Shown here: piece by piece, positions 33,959 through 43,583 of the stretch
Numbering within the stretch: position 1 is the first letter of the stretch
How the letters are laid out: each line of letters opens with the position of its first letter
Notes under the pieces: generated by a model
Database searches by the model: none
The model's input: only the letters and a program-made list of their open reading frames with translations
Told to the model about the DNA's origin: nothing
Position numbers and translations under genes: made by a program
Assembly: GCA_021397845.1 (NCBI GenBank)
Contig: CM038052.1
Coordinates: 140,683,854 to 140,747,853, forward strand
Length of the DNA stretch: 64,000 nucleotides
Direction of reading: 5' to 3'
From: Areca catechu
Taxonomy: Eukaryota > Streptophyta > Magnoliopsida > Arecales > Arecaceae

Positions 33959-35476
33959 CGGTGCGGGCACCAAAATTAGATAGAGGCTCCTCAACCCTCT
34001 GTGGATCTTTGATTAAGGTTTTTAACCTTTTGAGTCCTGTAATAAGGCTTAAAGCCTAAGTAATTTGCTTTCAAGTCTTGTAGTTAGTATCTAGTTGGTT
34101 TAAATTTTTTGCTTTAGTCTTGTAATTTGGCCAATTTGGTCAAGTTAGGGTCAATTGGTCCTATAATTAGCCGAATTTGTTCAAGCTCAATTCAATTTGA
34201 TGGTGGGCTCAAGCTAGTTTGAAGATGGGTCCACAAGTGGCATTCAAGTCAAGCCCAATTGAAGATGGGTCAAGCCACCTCTCCTTCATGCCAAGTAGGA
34301 TTGCCATGTCATCAATGCCACATGGCATAGGAGGTGCCACATCAGCTCATGGAGTGCCACATCATCAGTGCCACATGGCATGGGGAGGTGCCACTTCACC
34401 AAGCTCCATTGGGCGGCCAAGTCAAGCTGAAATTTCAATTTCAAATTCCATGGTTGACTCCTATTAAACTTCTCCTTGATCCAAGCCAACAACATCCCCA
34501 CCTCACTCCACATATCAAGCCATATCACCAAGGAACAAGCCTAGCATTCATGGTTGATCAAAGCTTCATGAAAAGATTCCAAAATTCAAAAGTTATAAGC
34601 CAAGGTTTCATGAAGAAAAAAATTCAAATTTCAAATGGGCGCCCCTTGATTCATGAAGACAATCCACCTTTTTCTCCTCCCCAAATCAAGCTTTGTTACT
34701 CCCCATTTCAAATTTTGAATGTAGACTTGGGTGCTTATAAAAAGACCCTAACCCTCTTATAAGGATTTTTAATTTTGAATGAATGAAAAAAGGAGAGAAT
34801 TTCTTCTTCCAATTGCCCTTGTCTTCTAGATTAGGAACTCTGTGAGAGAGTGCCTTTGTCCATCAGGACATCAAGGAGTGAGAGGCCTTGAGTTACCATC
34901 CTCCTTCGCAAGCCATCCAGTCATCTTCAAGCTTGGACGCCCCCAGGAAACTCCATCTGGATGCCTACCAAGAAGAGCCTCATCGACCACCATTCTCAAC
35001 CCTTTCCCATCCCTCCTTACTTGCTTATATCTTCTTCTTGATGTTTCCTAATCCCTCACTTGGGTGCTCGTAGGTCCTCCAAGTGCCATGGATAATGGAG
35101 TTGGTCTTCCTTGCCTCCGTGACCATCGGATGGAAAGCCGGCGACTCCGCAGGGTTGAAGGCTTGATCCTCCAGGTCTCATCCACGAGAGTGAGTGAACT
35201 TGGCATCGGGTGCATCAGAGTTTTTCAAGGTTTGCAACCCTAATCTCTTAAGAAGATATTGATCTAGAGCTAAGTCCTACGGGGTTTCTCTGTCCCGGGG
35301 TCCTCTCTTTATCTTTGTTTAGGGGCTATCTTGCATGCTAGAAAGTTCTTATCTTTATAGAATCTCTAGATATGCTCTTTGCTTGTCTTTAGGAATCTTT
35401 AAATTCACTAAAACTTAAAAAAATTAACAAGAAATCATTTGCATATCCATCTCATCATTAGTATTGCCCTACATCA
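33959..35476 (+). repeat. LTR 1 of the non-autonomous chromovirus derivative F
   Basis: The LTR begins (C)GGTGCGGGCACC, where the first base is mutated from T, and ends near ACATCA. It has a TATA box (TATAAAAA, 34736-34743) followed by CCCTCTTATAAGG, and an R-region variant of the GGACATCAAGG...GAGAGGCC motif. The block 34300-34400 contains repeated TGCCACAT(G/C)GCAT phrases. It matches 45403-46930 and 51651-52997. The exact 3' edge is uncertain because the LTR that should define it is cut by the copia element. Confidence 0.8.
34305..34400. repeat. TGCCACAT-rich short repeats in the F LTR
   Basis: TGCCACATGGCAT and GAGTGCCACATCAT alternate several times and are conserved in the two other F LTRs (about 45745-45850 and 51990-52095). 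They may be a U3 regulatory repeat; I know no factor for them. Confidence 0.5.
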
Positions 35477-36589
35477 TCCTAGGTCCCACATTATTTTCTG
35501 GAATCAGAGCTTGGTTAGGGCTTAGTTTTCTTTTAGTACCTGGATTGGGTGCTTCACCATGGCCGTCCGGTCATAAGAAAAAGTAGGGTTGCAAGACACT
35601 CACATCCCATTTAAAGGGGATTTTTTATGGCATGTAGGGATGTCGATGTGATTGACACTTGAAAGGGAAAATAAGGAGATAGGTTTTAGATCTTAAAGAA
35701 AATTTTTTTTTTGCATCATTAGATTTCATCACCTATAAATTTCTGCTATTTGTCCACCTAGTACATAGCCTGTTATTTTAGTTTTCTCTATCTGTAGAAA
35801 CCTTATAATATGCTGATTTTTATTTTGCTAGATTTCGAATAATTGATTGTAATTTTCAAATTTTTTTCATATTTTAATTTAGTCTGTAGGTTTTCTACAC
35901 ACCGGATTACTATCTGAGAACAAATATGCTCTGAAATTCCATCAAGTGCATTTTATCATACTTTCATTTCCATATAATTTAATTTTACACTTTAGGCTCT
36001 TGTTTTTTATTTCCAGCAACTTATACTTCTACTGATCTACATCAAAACACAAAAAAAAAAAAAAAAATGATACATTTTATTAGGTTTCATGTGCATGCCA
36101 TCATTTGCATAATTGACTTAAAGGCGTCAATATCACAAGATAACGGAAGGAGGCCATTACCTTTCCTTAGCCCGAAAACCACCACCCTTGCATGTCGAAC
36201 CTAAGTCTAATCTAAAATCAATTAGTAACCTAATAGCTTAGGGACATCAACGAGTCGGGTTTAACCATTTTGGAGAAGCTAGTATATGCAACCCTTCAAT
36301 TATTACCGGGAAGCTAGTGTCTAAGGCAAGAGGTTTAGCATCAAATGACCTAAGTAGTGTTGTGGTTCTTTAATTGGATCCTTACGAAAGCAAGTGGGGC
36401 CTCCCACACTCCCACCTCTTACCTGGCTGGTGAAAGGGCTAGTTGTTGTGCTGTGTGTCTTCTACGTTAACCCATTCTGATTGAACTCCTAAGTCTAGCA
36501 AAACCGTAGCACTGTTCTTTGTGTGTTGCATGTCTAGTCTAGATTAGGAGTCCATTAGCCCATCAATCCTTATCCAGCCTAGTGTAGTC
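35477..36589 (+). other. Primer site and 5' leader of F, first internal region
   Basis: TGGAATCAGAGC (35499-35510) is a one-base variant of the Met-tRNA primer site and lies about 22 bases past the apparent LTR end. About 1.1 kb of AT-rich untranslated leader follows before the gag ATG at 36590. Part of it resembles the leader of chromovirus E. No protein is expected. Confidence 0.65.
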
Positions 36590-36905
36590 ATGGAGTCTAA
36601 CCTTATATGCCCATACCTATACTTGGTTGAATCAGAGGAAAGACCCATTAGGAGTACCCAACCTCATGCACCTACATTTGATAGAAGAAAAGAAATGTAT
36701 ATTGATTGGGAGGAAAGCATGGATCACTATTTTGAGTACATTGAGATGTCGGAGTTAGGAAAAGTTAGATTGGCCACATGTAGTTTAACCTGATATGCTA
36801 AGTGGCATTGGATAGATATTGAGGACCAATGTTATTCAAGGGGAGAACAAATAAACACCTGGAAAGCCATAAGGAGTAAATTAAGAGAAAAGTACCTAGG
36901 TAAAT

Positions 36906-36910
36906 TTTAT
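36906..36910. repeat. Target-site duplication TTTAT of element G, left copy
   Basis: TTTAT here and at 42118-42122 flank the element. The uninterrupted sequence is seen in the sister copy around 48360-48372. Confidence 0.9.
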
Positions 36911-37270
36911 TGATGGGGACCAAAAGTTTATTTTATTTTATTTTATTTGAGCCCATTAGTCCTGTAATAAAGTAAGAAAACTTAGACCAGTTGAGTCCAC
37001 TTAGTCGGTTCAGTTATTTTCAGTCCTATCGAGTCTAATCGAGTCTTGTAAGTTTCATTCATGTCAAGATCCAAGAGGAGAGTAAGCAGACCCGAAGATT
37101 CACCAGGCCTCAAGTAGAGTTTAACTTCATGCACTTGGGCCCTTCATGCCACCAAGCCAGTGAGAGAGAGCTCCATCCGAGACAGGCCCACTATTGATCG
37201 GTCCACCAGGGTTTCTTGACCCACAAGTTAGGATTTCTTAGCCCTCAAGTTATGTACCCTGGGATGAATA

Positions 37271-37300
37271 TATAAATACTCCACCCCCTCTTGTATTTTT
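37271..37300 (+). promoter_or_regulatory. Core promoter of the G 5' LTR
   Basis: TATAAATA (37271-37278) is followed by CTCCACCCCCTCTTGTATTT. The 3' LTR has the same at about 41861-41890. Confidence 0.65.
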
Positions 37301-37471
37301 TAACAATGAATGATGAATGAATATTTCTTTAGTTCTGTGTGAACTTTTCAGGATTTCTGTGTGATCCCTAAGGCATCTGTATGAGCCCTTTGCTGTGTGC
37401 TTGTCCTCCATGGGGAATCTTTGTGAACCCCAGTTATCCTTCGCCCTCTCTTTCTTCTACCCTACAAACCC

Positions 37472-37476
37472 TAATC
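37472..37476. repeat. Target-site duplication TAATC of element H, left copy
   Basis: TAATC recurs at 40337-40341. The intact LTR sequence in the G 3' LTR (about 42058-42066) shows the empty site. Confidence 0.92.
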
Positions 37477-38088
37477 TGATGGGGACATTGACCTGCACAA
37501 ATCTCGGAGTAGCACGGATTCTGGAGTAGCAAATAAATTTAAATTTAAAGATTATTTATTTAGGATTTATCTTTTATTTGAAATTTGAATTAGGATTTGG
37601 TTGGTTAGGATTGAGATATGGATAGGCTTATCTTATCCTATCTTGTATTTTAATTTGAATCATCTCTATCTTTTTATCCTATATTCAAATTCAAATGAGG
37701 GTTGGATAGGTCTATAAATACCACCCTCAGTCCTTTTTAAAAAAATAGTTTTTGAGAAAAAAAAAATTGCATTTTTTGAAGCATGATTCTTCTTGCCTTC
37801 GGGCATGGGGCGTGATGCCCTAGTTATCCCCTTTCCCATTCCATCTTCTTTATCCCCTCGTGACCTTTGAGATTCATCCTAGCACCTCCAAGTATCGAGG
37901 AGAGTGTAATGTCCTAGAGATGAGATGTCTCTTCGTTAGGGTGAGTCCCAAAGTCCATGAGTTCCAAACCCTATCTTCCAGGCCCATTATTCCTTCGCCA
38001 CTCCTAGTGAAAAAATAGCAAAAAAAGATAGTACCCTAATTTAGGTGACTTCTATGCTCACCAACGATCCTATCCATGTCCCTCATCA
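37477..38088 (+). repeat. 5' LTR of H
   Basis: Partner of 39725-40336 and the same length. The core promoter TATAAATA is at 37713-37720. The CTTCGGGCATGGGGCGTGATGCCC block near 37798 is the H version of the R-region motif. Confidence 0.93.
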
Positions 38089-38794
38089 ATTTTGGTATAA
38101 GAGCTAGAAAAATTTGGGTACCTTCGTATCATTCCAAATTTCCTCTTCCCAGCCATTCCCCACTTCCAAGATTCAACCCAAAAAAAAAAAATAAGATCTC
38201 CCAGTTTATCAAGTCACCATTAATTTTTTTGTCTTCCCTCTTCGATCCCGTCATTGAGCATTTGCCGGCGCCCTGCCTTCCCTGCCATGATTCCTCCCAA
38301 ACTCCACCGACACCCAACCAGTGCCTTCCCCCTGTGACTCCTCCCACACCCTCACCAACGTACAGTAAACCCCTCATCCCATTCCACTGCCCACAGCCAC
38401 CGCTGTTGTCATGAACCGGTGATTCCACCATAGTAGTAGAACCTCGTTATCGCTCACCAACGCCCTTGCAGCTACCGGCCCAATCCTTCTCTCCCATTCC
38501 CCCCCGCCGAACGACACCCTATAGCTGCCAACACCTCAGCCGCCACCACCAATGTTGCCACCAATGCCCCACCCGCTGCCCCATATCTTCCGATCTCCAT
38601 ACCATCGCCCCGCCCTCCGCTACCACCCTTGATGATGGATCCACTTCGCCGCCCCCCCTCCTGTCTTCCTCCCGTGAAGCCACTCCCATCCCGGTCCGCC
38701 ACCTGGAAGCACGCCACCATGTTCGGGTCCGTCCCCGGTGGGAACGCTGACGGCAATAGCGCTGCAAAAAGGGCTCCCGTAACCTACCGCTGCC
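38089..38794. other. H internal region upstream of the bHLH fragment
   Basis: It begins with the primer site. The region then changes from AT-rich to C-rich (38240-38760) with Pro/Ser-rich open frames on both strands. I recognise no protein there. It may be further captured exon or UTR material. Confidence 0.45.
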
Positions 38795-38975
38795 CTCACC
38801 AAAGACCTTTCCGACGCCGACCTCCAAAACAAGCTCCAGGACCTCGTCGACCGCCCGGCCTCGCCCTGGACCTTCACGATCTTCTGGCAGATTTTGCATT
38901 CCAAGTCTGGCGACCTCGTCCTCGGCTGGGGCGACGACCACTGCCACGAGCTTCGTGACGGTGATGAGGACCTCT
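38795..38975 (+). pseudogene. Captured bHLH-MYC N-terminal domain fragment
   Basis: The plus frame from 38795 reads LTKDLSDADLQNKLQDLVDR, then PASPWTFTIFWQILHSKSGD and LVLGWGDDHCHELRDGDED. It matches the MYC/bHLH N-terminal domain (bHLH-MYC_N) of plant jasmonate-type transcription factors, which have LQ.KL..LV, PW.YAIFWQ, SGD.VLGWGDG at this place. About 60 residues are present. An in-frame stop lies upstream near 38784, and the DNA-binding bHLH is absent. It cannot be a working regulator. It joins directly to the Hsp70 fragment. Confidence 0.8.
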
Positions 38976-38986
38976 GCCGCTCCACT

Positions 38987-39360
38987 GCCGCATCCTTTTT
39001 GATGAATTCCAAGAACTCTATGTCCCAGATAAAGGTCTGCTGGGCCAAAAATTCTCCGATCCTAGTCTCTAAAGGGACCTGCAGTCTCTCCCCTTCTTGG
39101 TAATGGAAGACCCTGATGGGTTTCCCACTGATCCATGCTAGGTACCTCGGGGAACAAAGGACCTTTACTCCGACTCAAGTCCTGGCAATGGTTCTTTCTA
39201 ACCTAAAGAGCATCATCGGGAAGAATCTTAGTGCGGTGGTTGTGGATTATTGCATTGGTATCCCGGTATATTTCATTGATCTCCAGAGAAGGGTTGTTCT
39301 GGATGCTGCTGCTATTACCGGATTGCATCCCCTCCGATTATTCCATGAGACCACGAATCT
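38987..39360 (+). pseudogene. Captured Hsp70/Hsp110-family N-terminal fragment
   Basis: The fragment reads FLMNSKNSMSQIK, then FSDPSL, a TAA stop, RDLQSLPFLVMEDPDGFP. A one-base shift near 39127 follows, then PLIHARYLGEQRTFTPTQVL, AVVVDYCIGIPVYFIDLQRR and AITGLHPLRLFHETT. This order matches the ATPase-domain N-terminus of plant Hsp70-14/15/16 (Hsp110-like). The family has MNPKNS.SQIKRL, FSDPELQRDLK.LPF, G.PLIHARYLGE..TFTPTQ and VVDCCIGIPVYFTDLQRRAV. The first intron appears to be missing. The stop and shift show decay. It is about 120 residues of an ~830-residue protein. Confidence 0.88.
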
Positions 39361-39724
39361 CCACCGAGTCACTGCTTGCCAGCCCCTCTCCAAATCCAGC
39401 ATCACCCCTTTCGGGTCCGGCAGTCCTCTCTGCCCACCGTGTCTCCACCGGCGAAGCTCGCCGGACTTCCCTTCGAAGACGTCCCCTGTTCCACCATTCA
39501 TCTACCCGTGTGGAAGAAAGGCCGTGCACGAACGTGAATGCAAACCCAGCATCCGAAGCCGACTTCTCCTCTGCATGGATTTCAAAGTGCACGATTCTCA
39601 AAGTCACACCATTTTCAAAGCTACATCATTTTTAGAGTGGCCCTCTCTTTTGATTGGATGCATTTTACTAGAGTCCCTGCTGATCCATACTCGACGGAGT
39701 CGAGTTTTCCCCACCTCAGAGGAA
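39361..39724 (+). other. H internal region downstream of the Hsp70 fragment
   Basis: The C-rich part (39370-39530) is not recognised. From about 39465 the sequence resembles the 3' internal part of element G near 41180-41340 (CTCCCCTGTTCCACC, ATGGATTTCAAAGTG-type phrases), so G and H share a 3' module. A purine tract precedes the LTR at 39725. Confidence 0.5.
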
Positions 39725-40336
39725 TGATGGGGACATCGACCTGCACGAATCTCGGAGTAGCACGGATTCTGGAGTAGCAAATAAATTTAAATTTAAATAT
39801 TATTTATTTAGGATTTATCTTTTATTTGAAATTTGAATTAGGATTTGGTTGGTTAGGATTGAGATATGGATAGGCTTATCTTATCCTATCTTGTATTTGA
39901 ATTTGAATCATCTCTATCTTTTTATGTTGTATTCAAATTCAAATGACGGTTGGACAGGTCTATAAATACTACCCTCAGTCCTTTGTAAAAAAATAGTTTT
40001 TGAGAAAAAAAAATTGCATTTTTTGAAGAGTGATTCTTCTTGCCTTCGGGCATGGGGCGTGATGCCCTAGTTATCCCCTTTCCTATTCCATCTTCTTTAT
40101 CCTTTCGTGACCTTTGAGATTCATCCTAGCACCTCCAAGTATCGAGGAGGGTGTAATGTCCTAGAGATTAGAGGTCTCTTCGTTATGGTGAGTCCCAAAG
40201 TCCATGAGTTCCAAACCCTATCATCCAGCCCCATTATTCCTTCGCCACTCCTAGTGAAAAAAATACCAAAAAAAAATAGTACCCTAATTTAGGTGACTTC
40301 TAGGCTCACCAACGATCCTATCCATGTCCCTCATCA
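39725..40336 (+). repeat. 3' LTR of H
   Basis: Same 612-base length as the 5' LTR and about 96% identical by eye. It is followed by the TAATC duplication, where the G LTR continues. Confidence 0.93.
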
Positions 40337-40396
40337 TAATCTCTGGTGACTTCTATGCTCGCAAGCGATCCAACTCGATCTCTGTCCCGCATCAAG

Positions 40397-40408
40397 TGGT
40401 ATCAGAGC
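40397..40408 (+). promoter_or_regulatory. Primer binding site of G, initiator Met-tRNA
   Basis: A perfect TGGTATCAGAGC lies two bases after the 5' LTR end CGCATCA (40394). This supports G as a true LTR retrotransposon despite having no pol. Confidence 0.92.
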
Positions 40409-40549
40409 TAGAGGATTAGGGGTTTTTTTTTCCCTCTTGACTCTGCATCCTTCCTCCTGTCCAGATCTCCCTGTACAACTTCTCAAACCTCGGTCAGCCA
40501 TCAAGGTCCGTCAACCCCCTACACACAAGCCCCTCTAATCTCAATCACC

Positions 40550-40655
40550 CATGAAGCATGCCTCCTCTCCACCATCCAGCACGAGGACTCCAAGTCCATC
40601 ACCAAGAAGCTCAGTGACACCGTCTTCGAGCTCGCCTCCAACCCCCTCCCACCAG
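40550..40655 (+). pseudogene. Captured importin-5-like (karyopherin beta) fragment
   Basis: The plus frame from 40553 reads EACLLSTIQHEDSKSITKKL, then SDTVFELASN. Plant importin-5/IMB3 proteins have a first-HEAT-repeat segment of the form LL..LQ.E..KSI.KKLCDTVSELAS, which fits over about 30 residues. The frame then degenerates. It is a single exon piece in sense orientation within the internal region of G, too short to act in nuclear import. Confidence 0.7.
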
Positions 40656-41493
40656 ATCCATTGCCTGCAGCCTACAACCGAGGATCCACCATGTCTCAGC
40701 CCTTGTCCACGACGCCCTTGGCCACACGAGCCTCCAAAGCCTCCGACAATAGCCGACGCACCCTCCAGCATGGCTGATCTCCACACCACGTGGCCAGTCG
40801 TAGCATCCCATCCGCCCCCCTCGTTCAACCCCAGCTCTCCACCCCACCGGTAACCTACCCGCAAGGGCCCGGATTTCCTCTAGCTCTCATGGGTGCCCGC
40901 CATCCTACAACCCCCGTGCAAGTCGCTGCCAGGCTAGGGGTGCCATCCACGCCCATCCCCATGTAGCCACCCCCTCAGATCCTCCTTCCGGCCATGGATG
41001 GTGGAGATCCGGGTGATGAAAGCCCGATCTGACAGGTAGGCCATCATTCTCTTTGATGAGTTTGGCTTCTCCCACTGCCAATGACACCGGCGAACGTCAT
41101 CACCCTTGTGACATCCACCGGAGTCATCTCCCCGAGCCACCATCTCTGCCCCGGCACCGCCGCCGGCGAGCACCCACCGGACTGCTCTCCGAAACCTCCC
41201 CTGTTCCACCTTCGATCTATGGAGAAGGGAGTCCACAACATGATCATGAAAGCAATTGCCTTCACTATCGCCGACTTCAGATCCACATGGACTTCAAGGC
41301 TACACGGATTTCAAAGTGACATGGATTTTTGAGGCTGCATAGATCTCAAAGTAGCTAATAAAAAAAAGGAAAGAAAGAAAGAATGGTGAAAAAAAATGAT
41401 GAACCTCACCTGCTTTGATTTGATTAGTTTCGGTTCCATCAAATCCCATTGAGCCTGACTCGATGGAGTCAAGTTCACCCCACTCCAGGGGAA
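40656..41493. other. Rest of the G internal region
   Basis: The sequence is C-rich to about 41210 with open frames on both strands, none recognised. From about 41180 it shares a 3' module with H. The purine tract ACTCCAGGGGAA lies directly before the 3' LTR. Confidence 0.45.
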
Positions 41494-42117
41494 TGATAGG
41501 GACCAAAAGTCTATTTTATTTTATTTTATTTGAATCCATTAGTCCTATAATAAAGTGAGACAACTGAGTCCAGTTGAGTCCATTTAGTCAGGTCCAGTTA
41601 TTTTTGGTCCAGTCGAGTCTAATCGAGTCCTGTAAGTTTCATTCATGTCAAGATCCAAGAGAAGAGTAAGCAGACTCGAAGATTCACCAGGCCCCACATG
41701 TAGAGCTAGACTTCATGCACCTGAGCCCTTCATGCCACCAAGCCCATGAGGGAGAGCTCCAGTCTGAGACAAGCCCACTGTTGATCAGGTCCACCATGGT
41801 TTCTTGGCCCACAAGTTAGGATTTATTAGTCCTCAAGTTATGCACGCTGGGATGAATCTATAAATACCCCACCCCCTCTTGTATTTTTTAACAATGAATG
41901 ATGAATGAATATTTCTTTTGTTCAGTGTGAACTTTTCTAGATTTCTGTGTGATCCCTAGGGCATCTGCTTGATCCCTTTGCTGTGTGCTTGTCCTCCACG
42001 GGGAATCTGTGTGAACCCCAATTATCCTTCACCCTCTTTTTCTTCTCCCCTACAAACCCTAATCTCTGGTGACTTCTACACTCACCAGTGATCCATCCTG
42101 ATCTCTGTCTCGCATCA
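41494..42117 (+). repeat. 3' LTR of G
   Basis: Begins TGATAGGGACCAAAAGT, ends CGCATCA, and is followed by TTTAT. It gives the uninterrupted form of the 5' LTR that H split. Confidence 0.92.
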
Positions 42118-43244
42118 TTTATGAATATAAACTTTTAAAACAATGGTTCCTGTTAAGGTAGAATAATAAAACTGTGTTTGAATATATTGAGGAATTTAAT
42201 GGGTTTATTAGGAGATGTAGTAGAGTTGAGTCTGAGGCTATGAACATATCAAGGTTTCGCGCTGGCCTATATAGGGACATCCAAGGGGAACCGTCTCATT
42301 GGAAAATTCAGAATCGTGAGGAAGCCATGACATAGCTAGGGAGTTCGACTCTTATCAGAGGGAACTCATGACTAGTCAAACTCAGTCTAACATGGTTAGT
42401 ACCTCTGAAACCAAGCCCAACCCTAACTCGAGTCGACCCACCCCTGCTATCCCGTGTTCACCAAGGTTACATTAAAGAGGAGGAATATATCGCAGACCTG
42501 GAATTGGTTGACCCAGAAAACACCCAAGCAGAAGCTATATTGGAAGGACCCTTAAAAGATCCTGAACCCACTAGTGAGCCTGAAGTAGAAGTATTGAGGC
42601 TAACATGAGTTTTGTAGACGAATATGAAGGAGAAGACTATGAAGAGGACAACTCTAGTACCTTACCCAAGGAAACTCTTGGAGAAGATAAGATTGTATAG
42701 CTTAGTCCTGAAACATCAACATCAGAACAACAAGAAATTAGTGAGAACCTGGTTCATGTAAATCAATGCCCTTAGGAAGAAACCACTCCTTTAGCCTTAA
42801 CCCATGACCTCATTCAGTTCCCTTATAAAGAGTTCATTCCTCTAACCACATTTGAAAATATTTCTCTGGAACTGACCAAGTCTTCCTTTCATGAAAAATT
42901 TGCACTTATAATGACCAAATTCTTCATCAATCAATTTGATCTTATGACACCCATTGATCAATATTCAAATCTTAAGGTCATCCTGAGTAACCAATGTCTG
43001 TTTCATACTTTCCATAAGTTATCCCAAGACTCCGATTACTATTTCCTAACCTTCCCTAAGTCTTCTCATGTTTCTAGAGCCATTGGGTTACATTTTGAAG
43101 TGATTACCAAGTTGCATGAATCCTTAGAGCCCATCCCTTTTGTTACTTACTTCTGGTATACCTTGTGGCATTTGCTAGGAATCCATAGTAATTTTTCATA
43201 TTTATACCTGACCAGGGTCAAACCTAGCGAGTCAATAGTCTGTT

Positions 43245-43583
43245 AAGTTTGGGCCCTAAGAGTCTAATAAAACCCCTCTCAATAGGAATACATAGTTGAG
43301 TTTGCTTTTTGTCAAGTGTCAATATGAGTCCTAGAGTCCATAGAATCTTTTGCACAGCATATTAGAAGCATGCATAATGAGATTAGCCAAAAATCAACCT
43401 AATTAATAATACATACAAGAAATTGGTTGATTTCTGAAAGCAAGCCAAAGAATTTGACCTAGAAGATTCGGTAATGATTAGGCTTAGGCCTGAACGGTTT
43501 CCACCAGGAACCATTAAGAAACTTCATGCTCGTGGAGCTGGCCCCTTTTAAGTGATAAGGAGTGTTGGCCCTAATGCCTATGT
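43245..43583 (+). pseudogene. Integrase C-terminal region of F, first copy
   Basis: After an in-frame stop the sequence still aligns with E: AQHIRSMH(N)EISQK-like helices, then MIRLRPERFPPGTIKKLHAR, GAGPF and VGPNAYV. The reading frame is then cut at 43583 by the solo LTR and continues at 45019. Confidence 0.7.

Larger units (their letters stand above)
37477..40336 (+). mobile_element. Short non-autonomous LTR retrotransposon H carrying bHLH and Hsp70 fragments
   Basis: This complete 2.86 kb element is nested in the 5' LTR of G. Both LTRs are 612 bases (37477-38088 and 39725-40336), start TGATGGGGACAT(T/C)GACC and end CCTCATCA. The two LTRs differ at about 25 positions by eye (about 96%). 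A primer site variant TGGTATAAGAGC lies at 38093-38104, and a purine-rich CCTCAGAGGAA lies before the 3' LTR. The internal 1.64 kb has no retrotransposon protein but contains two host exon fragments in sense orientation. Confidence 0.93.
36911..42117 (+). mobile_element. Short non-autonomous LTR retrotransposon G carrying an importin-5-like fragment
   Basis: Its LTRs are about 620 bases (36911-37476 plus 40342-40394, and 41494-42117), starting TGAT(G/A)GGGACCAAAAGT and ending CGCATCA. It has a perfect TTTAT duplication, a perfect primer site TGGTATCAGAGC (40397-40408) and a purine tract ACTCCAGGGGAA before 41494. Its 5' LTR is split by element H. Without H it is about 2.34 kb, with a ~1.1 kb internal region and no gag or pol, so it must use proteins in trans. 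The internal region holds a host exon fragment. Confidence 0.92.
36590..43244 (+). pseudogene. gag and degenerate integrase of F, first copy (split by 36911-42117)
   Basis: The frame starts MESNLICPYLYLVESEERPI, then DWEESMDHYFEYIEMSELGK, which matches the gag core of chromovirus E (DWEGEMDQYFEWYAMSE). It breaks at 36910, where element G inserted, and resumes at 42123. The acidic gag linker then passes, without zinc knuckles, protease, RT or RNase H, into 42911-43246. That block aligns with an integrase core: TYFWYTLWHLLG and KSSHVSRAIGLHF, against TSYFWKTLWHKLG and DASKVATLFF in E. The catalytic residues are not preserved. Frameshifts and stops are present. Confidence 0.7.

Noticed and set aside
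38472..39048. Minus-strand open frames over the bHLH/Hsp70 fragments
   Set aside because: The sense strand gives clear domain matches across the same bases, so these are antisense shadows.
40934..41286. Minus-strand frames in element G as a second captured gene
   Set aside because: No recognisable domain or consistent frame. They are probably chance open frames in C-rich DNA.
42911..43246. A novel accessory ORF of the F element
   Set aside because: It aligns block by block with the integrase core of chromovirus E (TYFWYTLWHLLG against TSYFWKTLWHKLG), so it is degenerate integrase rather than a new gene.
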